From: DATIKM01 sp035477595
GTDB taxonomy: Bacteria; Armatimonadota; Chthonomonadetes; Chthonomonadales; CAJBBX01
Assembly (NCBI GenBank): GCA_035477595.1
Contig: DATIKM010000030.1
Location: 1 to 14,518, forward strand
Direction of reading: 5' to 3'
DNA: 14,518 bases
Shown: positions 1 to 5,869 of the stretch, piece by piece
How the letters are laid out: each line of letters starts with the position of its first letter
How positions within the stretch are numbered: the first letter of the stretch is position 1
Position numbers and translations under genes: made by a program
The notes under the pieces: model-generated
Database searches by the model: none
What the model was told of the DNA's origin: nothing
Seen by the model: the letters and a program-made list of their open reading frames with translations, nothing else

Positions 1-1256
1 ACAGGCGCACGCGTAGACGCTACCCAGCGGCGCCGGCCATGCCCGATGGAGAGCGAGGTAAGCCTTCCGTCGAGAGACCCAAAGACAACACCGTTGGAAG
101 AGGGTGCGACGCTGGACCGCACGGCGTCGCCGGCCGGAAACGGGGTCTCCCACGCAAACCGCGGCTCGCCCTGCAGGCGCTCGACGACGAACGACTCCTC
201 GCGGCGGTAGACGACGCCATCGGCCGCGGTCAGGATGACCGTCAGCGCGTGCGCGCCTGCGACCAGCTCCCGAGTGGCGAACTGGGCCATGAAGCTGACC
301 GACTCCTTGTCGCGAGCGTCGCGCTCCATGGGCTGCGGTGCGGCTCCGCCAATGGCGTACTCCGCCGTGACGCGGTCATCGGTGGCTCGTCCCCTCTCGT
401 CTCGCAGCTCCGCGACGAAGCGCCGTCGCGCGAGCAGCGGCACCTGCGCATCGTCCCATGCGAACGCGACGGACGCGGCTGGCCGGCCCGCCAGCGGCAA
501 GGAGGCGATCTCCACGGGACGGTCCGGGCCCTCGATCGCCCTTAGCACCCGCACCTTCTCGTCGCCCACCTCCACGCGGTGATATGAGCCCTCGTGGAGC
601 CCTCGCGCCATGAAGACGGGAATGCCGTTGACGGTCCAGGCAGCGTCCGCATGGCCGTGGCCCGCGAACAGGGCGGCCACGCGGTACGGCGCCAGGATGC
701 GCAGCAGCTCGTCCTCATTCTCGATCTGGCGCGGCATGCGTCCCACGGGGTGATGCACAAACACGAACACAGGCGTGCCGCGCCTTAGCCTGCGCAGGTC
801 GCCCTGCAGCCAGCGGAGCTGCGCGCGGTCGATGTGGCCCCTGTGGGAGAGTGCGATCGTGCTGTCCAGCAGCACGAAGTGGCACCCGCCGTGCTGGAAC
901 GAGCGGTGGCGGGGACCGACCGTCGCCTCGAAGCCGGCCTTCACCGTGGGCGACCAGCGGACATCGTGGCTGCCGGGGACTGCGTGGGACGGGACCGTGA
1001 GCGCCGATGCGAGCTCCGCATAGCGCCGGAGCTGCTCCGGTGTGCCGAGATCCGTCAGGTCGCCCGTGTTGACCACGAATGCCGGCTTCGGCGACATCCT
1101 GCCGACGGCGGCCGCCAGATGGCCGAGGGCCTGCTCACGGCCGGCGGCACCGACGTGGGTATCGGTAATGTGCAGGAAGGAGAAGCCCTGCCCCCTGGCG
1201 CCGTGGACGCCGGCGAGGAGCAGGGAGATTGTCAGCAAGATGCAGGACCGCCGCAC
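1..1256 (-). CDS. Exported calcineurin-like metallophosphoesterase with C-terminal PQQ-like propeller repeat (partial, 3' end outside window)
   Basis: An open minus-strand frame runs from a GTG at 1256-1254 to the left edge without a stop (418 codons seen). The GTG is preceded by GGAGG six bases upstream. It begins a signal peptide: two arginines, then a hydrophobic stretch at about residues 5-17. The metallophosphoesterase motifs follow in order: DTH (32-34), GDLTD (65-69), GSHD (95-98), a HH pair (168-169) and GHGH (199-202). These are the family's di-metal ligands, so a phosphodiesterase or phosphatase acting outside the cytoplasm is likely; the substrate is unknown. In GSHD a serine replaces the near-invariant metal-bridging asparagine of GNHD. 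After a linker domain (about 220-380), residues 389-411 (VVFGSLDGRL..., GRRRW) look like one blade of a PQQ-like/quinoprotein beta-propeller, so a longer multi-blade protein probably continues past the edge. It is divergently transcribed from the adenosine-kinase-like gene. The phosphoesterase fold is near certain; the propeller call is good but rests on a single repeat. Confidence 0.88.
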   Translation of the reverse strand, partial: MRRSCILLTISLLLAGVHGARGQGFSFLHITDTHVGAAGREQALGHLAAAVGRMSPKPAFVVNTGDLTDLGTPEQLRRYAELASALTVPSHAVPGSHDVRWSPTVKAGFEATVGPRHRSFQHGGCHFVLLDSTIALSHRGHIDRAQLRWLQGDLRRLRRGTPVFVFVHHPVGRMPRQIENEDELLRILAPYRVAALFAGHGHADAAWTVNGIPVFMARGLHEGSYHRVEVGDEKVRVLRAIEGPDRPVEIASLPLAGRPAASVAFAWDDAQVPLLARRRFVAELRDERGRATDDRVTAEYAIGGAAPQPMERDARDKESVSFMAQFATRELVAGAHALTVILTAADGVVYRREESFVVERLQGEPRFAWETPFPAGDAVRSSVAPSSNGVVFGSLDGRLTSLSIGHGRRRWVASTRAP

Positions 1257-1384
1257 GGACTGCCTCCGAGGCAACTCCACACATATATCTCTACGCCGCT
1301 GGCGCCGCCGTTTCCTCGCCTGGCGCCCGGACGCACGCTGGGTATACTCCTGCGCGGCGGGATCGGCTCACCCGGGAGAGCGGA
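1257..1384. promoter_or_regulatory. Divergent intergenic promoter region
   Basis: These 128 bp separate the divergent phosphoesterase and kinase genes and must hold both promoters unless the genes are read from further away. On the plus strand TATACT (1343-1348) matches the -10 consensus at five of six positions and lies 37 bp before the kinase ATG; no convincing -35 is visible. On the minus strand an AT-rich patch (about 1281-1288, the only one here) could serve as the phosphoesterase -10. A near-perfect inverted repeat, TGCCTC-C-GAGGCA (1261-1273), covers the phosphoesterase ribosome-binding site and could be an operator or occlude that site; this is speculative. Confidence 0.4.
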
Positions 1385-2368
1385 ATGGCCATCGACGTGT
1401 TCGGCATGTGCAACGCGCTATTCGACATTGTCGCCGAGGTGGAGGACGACGACCTGCGGCGCCTCGGTGTGCAGAAGGGCGGCATGTTCCTCATCGACCA
1501 GGACCGCAGGGAGGCGCTCGTGGGCCTGGTCGGCGACCGGCTCCTCACCACAGCCGCCGGCGGATCGGGCGCCAACACGATGCTTGGCCTAACGCAGCTC
1601 GGCGCCACCACATGCTACACCAGCCGCGTGGGCCCCGACGACTTCGGCCGGCGCTACCGCGAATCGCTTGAAGGGTTCGGCGTGAAGGCGAACCTGGGCG
1701 TGGGCGCGGGGGCCACGGGCATCTCGGTGATCCTGATTACGCCGGACCGTGAGCGCACCATGAACACCTACCTCGGGGAGAGCCGCGCTCTGACGGCGGC
1801 CGACGTCGACCTCGACGACCTCCGGCGCAGCCGCTGCCTCTACGTCACGGGCTATCTCTGGGACACGGAGAACCAGAAGGAGGCGGTGCTCCTGGCCCTT
1901 CGCGAAGCGCGAGCGGTCGGCGCCCTCGTGACGTTCAGCCTCTCCGACCCGTTCTGTGTCGGCAGGCATCGAGACGACTTCCGAACGCTGCTGCGCAACC
2001 ATGTGGACGTCGTGTTCGCCAACGGCGAGGAGGCACGCGCCATGGCGGAAGCCGAGACGGTTGAGGAGAGCGCGCGGTACCTCGCGGGCCTGTGCGGCAC
2101 GGCCGTGGTCACGCAGGACCGGACGGGATCCCTCGTGCATCGCGGCGATGAAGTGACGCGCATACCGGCCTACGCGGTGAAGGCGGTGGACGCGACCGGC
2201 GCGGGCGACATGTACGCAGCGGGCTATCTCTACGGGGTTGTGCGCGGCCTCGACCCCGCCGCTGCGGGGCGCATCGCCTCGTGGTGCGCGGCGCAGGTCG
2301 TGGCGAACCTTGGCCCGCGCCTGCCCGCCATCGACCACCAGGCCATGAGGAGCGCGACGGGCGCGTAG
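1385..2368 (+). CDS. PfkB-family kinase, adenosine-kinase-like
   Basis: A 327-residue PfkB/ribokinase-fold kinase, the normal family length. The ATG at 1385 is chosen because GGGAGAG precedes it and the protein then starts directly on the first beta strand (IDVFGMCNALFDIV); the frame is open upstream to 1229 but that part has no family character. The GGSGANT segment (substrate-side glycine motif), the TMNTYLGES stretch and the C-terminal signature DATGAGD (the last Asp, about residue 275, being the catalytic base) are all present. The overall pattern (GNA/CNA-x-x-D start, KGGM, LSDPFCVxRHR, FANxxEA) resembles the bacterial adenosine kinases described from Rhizobium-type organisms, so phosphorylation of adenosine to AMP with ATP is the best guess. 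Ribokinase-like or other nucleoside/sugar kinase activity cannot be excluded. It acts in the cytoplasm. It ends 7 bp from the convergent cytochrome gene, leaving no room for a terminator between them. Confidence 0.9.
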   Translation: MAIDVFGMCNALFDIVAEVEDDDLRRLGVQKGGMFLIDQDRREALVGLVGDRLLTTAAGGSGANTMLGLTQLGATTCYTSRVGPDDFGRRYRESLEGFGVKANLGVGAGATGISVILITPDRERTMNTYLGESRALTAADVDLDDLRRSRCLYVTGYLWDTENQKEAVLLALREARAVGALVTFSLSDPFCVGRHRDDFRTLLRNHVDVVFANGEEARAMAEAETVEESARYLAGLCGTAVVTQDRTGSLVHRGDEVTRIPAYAVKAVDATGAGDMYAAGYLYGVVRGLDPAAAGRIASWCAAQVVANLGPRLPAIDHQAMRSATGA

Positions 2369-2375
2369 CGCCTTC

Positions 2376-3095
2376 TCAGTCCTTCAGGTGCCCGGCTGCG
2401 TGACAGCGGGTGCAGAGCGCGCGCTGGGTGTCCGTGAGCAACTGGGCGCGCGTCGAGCCGTGGGGGTCATGGCAGGTCCAGCAGCGCGACAAGATGCCCA
2501 TCTCGTGACGATGTTGCACCTTCATCTCGGCGTCCGGATGGCACTTGCCGCAGGCGTCCGGCGTTGGTGCGGCGCCCAGGACGCGGGCGGGAGGCGCGCC
2601 CGAGACCGCGTGGCAGGCGCCGCACGAGCCCGTCGCGGCGGGCGTATGGGGCCGCCATGGCGGGAGGGGCTGGCGTGGCGCCTCTAGGCGGGCGCCGCCC
2701 GGCCGTGACAGACGGATGCTCGTGGCGCCCGCGCTCAGTGTGTGTTCACCGGGCGGGATGGTGACGAGGCCCCTCCACAGCGAGGCGGCGCTCGGGTCGT
2801 CCAACAGCGCGGGCCGGGGGCCGAGATCGGGACGCCGGATGGCGCGAGGCCACCACTCCTCCGAGAGGGAGAGGCGCTCCAGGCGCACCGGCCTGCCGTT
2901 GAGCGTTACGCCAGACGACGCGGCATCGCGCGGCGTGACCGCCACGACCGTTATCCGGCCCGCCGGCACGGAGGCGCTGGACGACGGGTAGAGCAGGTGG
3001 GAGGTCGCCGCGGGCGGCGCCGGCGCTTGCGGCAACCTTGCGCTGGCCGCCATCAGGGCAAGCGCCGGCACCACGGCGACGAGCGTCTTCGTCAC
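2376..3095 (-). CDS. Exported tetrahaem c-type cytochrome (CxxCH repeats)
   Basis: A 239-residue protein starting at GTG 3095-3093, which overlaps the TGA stop (3094-3092) of the upstream Tat-protein gene as GTGA; this coupling decides the start although the frame stays open further 5'. A short basic start (VTK) precedes a hydrophobic segment (about residues 4-19), read as a Sec signal peptide or anchor. Residues about 33-145 form a beta-rich domain without haem motifs. The C-terminal third carries four haem-attachment motifs: CGACH (158-162), CGKCH (182-186), CWTCH (205-209) and CTRCH (228-232). Several extra histidines lie between them (HRHE, DPHG, AAGH) that could be distal ligands. The spacing matches the doubled-CxxCH class of small multihaem cytochromes. 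It probably carries electrons in the periplasm or at the outer face; partner and redox role are not shown. Coupling to the upstream TIM-barrel protein suggests the two are made together. Confidence 0.85.
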   Translation of the reverse strand: MTKTLVAVVPALALMAASARLPQAPAPPAATSHLLYPSSSASVPAGRITVVAVTPRDAASSGVTLNGRPVRLERLSLSEEWWPRAIRRPDLGPRPALLDDPSAASLWRGLVTIPPGEHTLSAGATSIRLSRPGGARLEAPRQPLPPWRPHTPAATGSCGACHAVSGAPPARVLGAAPTPDACGKCHPDAEMKVQHRHEMGILSRCWTCHDPHGSTRAQLLTDTQRALCTRCHAAGHLKD

Positions 3096-4075
3096 GCAGG
3101 CGCGGGCCGGACGGCGCCATGCCGTCGCAGGAAGGCGACGTTCTGCGCGATCTCGTCCTTGAACTTCGGCCACATGCCCACGATGATGCCGTCCGTGGGC
3201 TTGATCCCCCGCAGGGCGTACCGGAAGGCCTCCTCCACCTCCTCATCGGTCCCGCAGTGCCACCCCGCGCCCAGTATCTTGAACGCGAGGCACGGCTTGC
3301 GTACCTGCCGGATGACGCTCAGCATCGTGTCGCGATCGGTATCGAGGAAGAGCGACCCGCCGAGAGGCACCGCGTTGAGCCTGGCCCGGACTTCCTCCCT
3401 CGGACGCGTCACGTAGTAGAGGCTGCACTGGTAGAAGTCGGCTTCCCAGCCCTTCTCGTCGGCGTAGCGGATGCACTCGGGGTCGTGCGCCGAGATGCCT
3501 GCGGGGACGCCGAGCTGGTCGTGCACGCGCTTGACGAAGTCGTGAACCTGCTCCCGCCTGCCAGCGCGGAAGAGACCGTCCGTCACGTTGCCGTGGTGGA
3601 CGAAGTACCGCGTTCGGTACTCCAGCACCTCGCGGCTCAGCCTGCCGCCTTCGGGCAGTTCGCCCATGAAGTATGGCCGGAGCTGAGAGCCCTGCTCCCA
3701 GCGCGCCTTCAGCGCCCTGAGCGGCTTGTCGTCCCAGTATGTGAGCCACGTGTCCAGCCCGGCGGCCTCGCAGCGCTGGAGGAACCGCACGGTGTTCTCC
3801 AACGTGAAGTAGTCCGTCATCGCGAGCGTGGTGTTGCGCGTCTGATGGCTCCAGCCGCCGATGGGGTTGCAGCCTATGACCATGCGGGCGATGGAGACTC
3901 CCCCGATCGTGATGCGTGGCAGGGCGGGGGCTGGCGCCGCCGGAGTCTGCGCGACTGCGCCCGCCTCTGTGGCGCCCGCCGCGGTCAGCGCGACGCCAGC
4001 GGCCTTCGCCAGGAAGTCACGCCGCGACTCGCGGCCCCGGCACGCATCTTCCCGTTCCGTAGATCGCTCGCCCAT
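3092..4075 (-). CDS. Tat-exported aldo/keto-reductase-like TIM-barrel protein
   Basis: A 327-residue protein starting at ATG 4075, preceded by GGAGGG a few bases upstream. The N terminus has a twin-arginine signal: SRRDFLAK at residues 17-24, then a mildly hydrophobic alanine-rich stretch (25-40) and a plausible cleavage site AVA-Q at 42/43. The mature part reads like an aldo/keto-reductase-type TIM barrel (IARMVIGCNPIGGW near the start, RCEAAGLDTWLTY, VKRVHDQLGVPAGISAHDPECIRYA, KPCLAFKILGAGW, EEVEEAFRYALRGIKPTDGIIVGM). I cannot place the classical Asp-Tyr-Lys-His tetrad or an NADPH-binding signature with confidence. It may therefore be a non-canonical or non-redox member of the fold. Tat export implies folding in the cytoplasm, sometimes with a cofactor. 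It is translationally coupled by GTGA to the tetrahaem cytochrome, suggesting a shared periplasmic redox or sugar-modifying role (inference). Confidence 0.8.
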   Translation of the reverse strand: MGERSTEREDACRGRESRRDFLAKAAGVALTAAGATEAGAVAQTPAAPAPALPRITIGGVSIARMVIGCNPIGGWSHQTRNTTLAMTDYFTLENTVRFLQRCEAAGLDTWLTYWDDKPLRALKARWEQGSQLRPYFMGELPEGGRLSREVLEYRTRYFVHHGNVTDGLFRAGRREQVHDFVKRVHDQLGVPAGISAHDPECIRYADEKGWEADFYQCSLYYVTRPREEVRARLNAVPLGGSLFLDTDRDTMLSVIRQVRKPCLAFKILGAGWHCGTDEEVEEAFRYALRGIKPTDGIIVGMWPKFKDEIAQNVAFLRRHGAVRPAPA

Positions 4076-4180
4076 GGGTGCCCTCCATCGCCGGGCGCGG
4101 CGGCGCTCCCGCCAGGCCGGCTAGCCCTCGTTACAAGAGATACCGCAGGCGCCGGGCGAAAACCTCCTGCGCGGCGCTAC

Positions 4181-4203
4181 GACTCCAGGCCACAATTGGA
4201 GTC
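4181..4203. promoter_or_regulatory. Inverted repeat, candidate operator
   Basis: GACTCCA (4181-4187) and TGGAGTC (4197-4203) form a perfect 7-bp inverted repeat around a 9-bp spacer. It touches the -35 area of the rpsU promoter (TATAAT at 4226-4231) and lies about 105 bp upstream of the divergent Tat-protein gene, a position suited to a repressor or activator site. No regulator is identified. Confidence 0.35.
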
Positions 4204-4231
4204 GACGCTCGCGCACCGTGTGGAGTATAAT
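4202..4231 (+). promoter_or_regulatory. rpsU promoter, consensus -10
   Basis: TATAAT at 4226-4231 is a perfect sigma-70-type -10 box, standing out in GC-rich sequence. TCGACG at 4202-4207 is a possible -35 (four of six matches to TTGACA) with an 18-bp spacer. The box lies 48 bp before the rpsU start codon, leaving a leader of about 40 nt. Confidence 0.6.
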
Positions 4232-4278
4232 GCGCCGTGCCGTGATCTCACACGTTCGAAGGAAAGGACCGACCGCCC

Positions 4279-4488
4279 TTGATCCAGGTCGTCGTCAAGC
4301 CCGGCGAGGACATCGATTCCGCCATCAAGCGCTTCAAGAAGGCCGTGATGAACAGCGGCATCACGAAGGAAGCGCGCATGCACGAGCGGTACGAGAAGCC
4401 CAGCGATCGCCGGCGCCGCGAGGTGAAGGCTTCGATCCGCAAGATCCAGCGCCAGCGCGCCAAGCAGGCGGCCAAAGAGCGCGACTGA
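4279..4488 (+). CDS. rpsU: Small ribosomal subunit protein S21 (bS21)
   Basis: A 69-residue basic protein beginning IQVVVKPGEDIDSAIKRFKKAV, the typical S21 N terminus. It continues with an Arg/Lys-rich helical tail (RYEKPSDRRRREVKASIRKIQRQRAKQ), close to the usual 60-70 residues. The start codon is TTG at 4279-4281; no ATG exists at the N terminus, and AAGGAAAGGA (4258-4268) is the ribosome-binding site, slightly further away than usual. S21 belongs to the 30S platform near the 3' end of 16S rRNA and helps initiation. It is expressed from a consensus TATAAT promoter 48 bp upstream and appears monocistronic. A strong GC hairpin follows at 4566-4593. The non-ATG start may limit its synthesis (inference). 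Confidence 0.95.
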   Translation: MIQVVVKPGEDIDSAIKRFKKAVMNSGITKEARMHERYEKPSDRRRREVKASIRKIQRQRAKQAAKERD

Positions 4489-4565
4489 GCGCTTGGGGCT
4501 CGTGGGGCGTTCCCTGATGGAGCGCCGCGCGGGCTGCTCGCCCTGATGGTCGGCGTCCACTGCGA

Positions 4566-4593
4566 GCCCGCGGGAGGGCTATCCCCCGCGGGC
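4566..4593 (+). terminator. GC hairpin after rpsU, possible terminator
   Basis: GCCCGCGGG (4566-4574) pairs perfectly with CCCGCGGGC (4585-4593) around a 10-nt loop. It sits 78 bp after the rpsU stop and 21 bp before the next gene's likely start. No T-run follows, so it is not a textbook intrinsic terminator; it could also lie in the leader of the next gene. Confidence 0.4.
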
Positions 4594-4613
4594 AGCTGTC
4601 ATTGGTGGTCCCC

Positions 4614-4883
4614 GTGAGCTACGCGCCCTACTTCCTCTGCATCGCAGCGCTGTTCGCTGCCGCCGGCGCGCTGAACCTCTATTCTGCTAGCCGGCGGCCT
4701 GGGCGCCCTGGCGTCCGGCGCTGGCTGGCGTCGTCGTGCTTCGCGTGGGGCCTTGCCGCCGGTGCTATGGCAACGGGCGGTACGCCCGCCGTCGCCGTCT
4801 TCGCCGCCATTGCGCTCGTCTGCATGTGCGCTGCCGTGGTAGCGGCCGCTCGCCGCCCGCCGAGCACTGCCGGGCGGCGGTAG
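4614..4883 (+). CDS. Small hydrophobic membrane protein, unknown function
   Basis: An 89-residue protein if started at GTG 4614, which has GGTGG a few bases upstream; TTG 4602 and GTG 4605 in the same frame are alternatives giving 93 or 92 residues. It has about three membrane-spanning segments (residues roughly 4-22, 37-55 and 57-80), rich in Ala/Leu/Val, with an arginine-rich loop (SRRPGRPGVRRW) after the first and a basic tail (RRPPSTAGRR) after the last. By the positive-inside rule the loop and the tail would be cytoplasmic. I do not recognise a family. It follows rpsU by 125 bp and converges on the pilus operon. Its hydrophobic periodicity argues for a real gene, but weak initiation signals and small size keep confidence moderate. 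Confidence 0.55.
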   Translation: MSYAPYFLCIAALFAAAGALNLYSASRRPGRPGVRRWLASSCFAWGLAAGAMATGGTPAVAVFAAIALVCMCAAVVAAARRPPSTAGRR

Positions 4884-4971
4884 TCGGACCGGTCTGCCAT
4901 GGTCGCGCGCCGCGCCAGCGAGCTCTGCGGCGGCCGCGCCCTGCGGGCGCCGAGCGCCCTCGCCGCAACGA

Positions 4972-5008
4972 CAGCGGCCCGACGGGGACCATTGCCCGCG
5001 GGCCGCTG
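4972..5008. terminator. Hairpin between convergent genes, possible bidirectional terminator
   Basis: CAGCGGCCC (4972-4980) and GGGCCGCTG (5000-5008) form a perfect 9-bp stem around a 19-nt loop that contains a further GGG/CCC pairing. It lies 28 bp beyond the stop of the last pilus gene (minus) and 89 bp beyond the small membrane protein (plus), where a shared terminator is expected. No T-run flanks it on either strand, so termination is inferred from position and stem strength only. Confidence 0.4.
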
Positions 5009-5035
5009 GAGGTATGTGCGCGAGGCCTGCGATCT

Positions 5036-5779
5036 CTAGGGTGGACTGCGCTCGGCCGACGCGCCCGCAGGCGAGTTGATCGCCGTGCCCACGCGCACCT
5101 TCTGCACCACGCCCGCGCGGCGCAGAGAAACGCCGTCTGGCGTGATCGAGAGCAGCCGGTAGCCGGGCGCGAGCAGGTCCCCGTCGCGCGCGATGAGCGT
5201 CTTGCCCGCCACGGAGAGCGTCGCCACGGAGGGCTGCCCGGAGACGATGCCGATCAGGCGTATCTCGGGCTCAACCGGCTCCACCGGAACGGCTGTCAGT
5301 CCCGCTGGCCCGCCCAGGCCGCTCGACGGGTGAAGGGGCATGCCGAGGCCGCTGGACGGCCGCCCAAAGTGGACGGGCTCGGGGAGCGGCGAGGGCGAGG
5401 ACGGCCCCGACGGGGTCGCGCGCACGGCAGGCCTGTTGTGGTCGACCATCGATGGCCCGGGCTCCAGCGAAGGCTCCGGCGCGAACGGGTCGCGCACGTC
5501 GAGCTTGACGCCGGCTGCCGTCGCAAGGTTCAGGTCTTTCGTCTGGTTCGAGGCGATCGGGAAGTCCCCGGGCGCCGTCCCGATGGGTGTAGCGGCTGCG
5601 GCGTCGGAGGCCGTGGCGCTCGCGGCTGTCTCAGCACTCTTGGCGACAGTCTTGGGCGGGGACTTGCCTGACACCGCGCCAACGACCATGGTGCCCGCGA
5701 TCACCAGGCAGACGACGATGGCTGCGAGCAGCACTATTACCTTCACTCGATCGGAGGGACTCAGGTTAGCGACGTTCAT
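5036..5779 (-). CDS. PilP/GspC-like type IV pilus alignment protein
   Basis: A 247-residue bitopic protein. A short cytoplasmic start is followed by one membrane segment (about 13-36), a long Ala/Pro/Ser-rich linker (about 40-165) and a compact C-terminal beta domain (about 172-231, IRLIGIVSGQPSVATL..., DGDLLAPGYRLLSITPDGVSLRR). That domain resembles the homology region of PilP and GspC, which docks on the secretin's periplasmic N domains. A DPF motif (97-99), typical of PilP, lies in the linker. There is no lipobox, so unlike many PilP proteins it is membrane-anchored by a helix, as GspC is. PSSGLG occurs twice in the linker (141-146 and 151-156). The ATG at 5779 has GGGAG upstream. It is the last gene of the pilus operon, 90 bp after pilQ, whereas pilP usually precedes pilQ. 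Probable partners are PilN, PilO and PilQ. Confidence 0.75.
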   Translation of the reverse strand: MNVANLSPSDRVKVIVLLAAIVVCLVIAGTMVVGAVSGKSPPKTVAKSAETAASATASDAAAATPIGTAPGDFPIASNQTKDLNLATAAGVKLDVRDPFAPEPSLEPGPSMVDHNRPAVRATPSGPSSPSPLPEPVHFGRPSSGLGMPLHPSSGLGGPAGLTAVPVEPVEPEIRLIGIVSGQPSVATLSVAGKTLIARDGDLLAPGYRLLSITPDGVSLRRAGVVQKVRVGTAINSPAGASAERSPP

Positions 5780-5814
5780 TGACGGCTCCCGTTCAGGAGA
5801 GGACTGCGATGGGC

Positions 5815-5850
5815 CCCGTCCGCGGTCGCCGATGGCGATCCGCGGACGGG
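5815..5850 (-). other. Strong hairpin between pilQ and the pilP-like gene
   Basis: CCCGTCCGCGG (5815-5825) and CCGCGGACGGG (5840-5850) form a perfect 11-bp GC stem, with an inner CGCC/GGCG stem and a 3-nt GAT loop. It lies inside the operon, 19 bp after the pilQ stop and 35 bp before the pilP-like start. It could stabilise the upstream mRNA, act as a processing site or partially terminate transcription to lower expression of the last gene. No T-run is seen, so full termination is unlikely. Confidence 0.6.
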
Positions 5851-5869
5851 CAAGGCGCCGCCCGTGCTG

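Noticed and set aside
1589..2338. 249-codon minus-strand frame opposite the adenosine-kinase-like gene
   Set aside because: It is a shadow of a clear PfkB kinase and has no signature of its own.
4251..4258. GTTCGAA resembling a tRNA T-loop
   Set aside because: There is no matching acceptor stem, anticodon arm or D arm around it; it lies in the rpsU leader.
3038..4282. Long plus-strand open frame (414 codons) opposite the Tat-protein gene
   Set aside because: It is antisense to a gene with a clear signal peptide, ribosome-binding site and family pattern. The translation is Arg/Pro/Ala-rich with no recognisable domain; such shadows are expected in GC-rich DNA.
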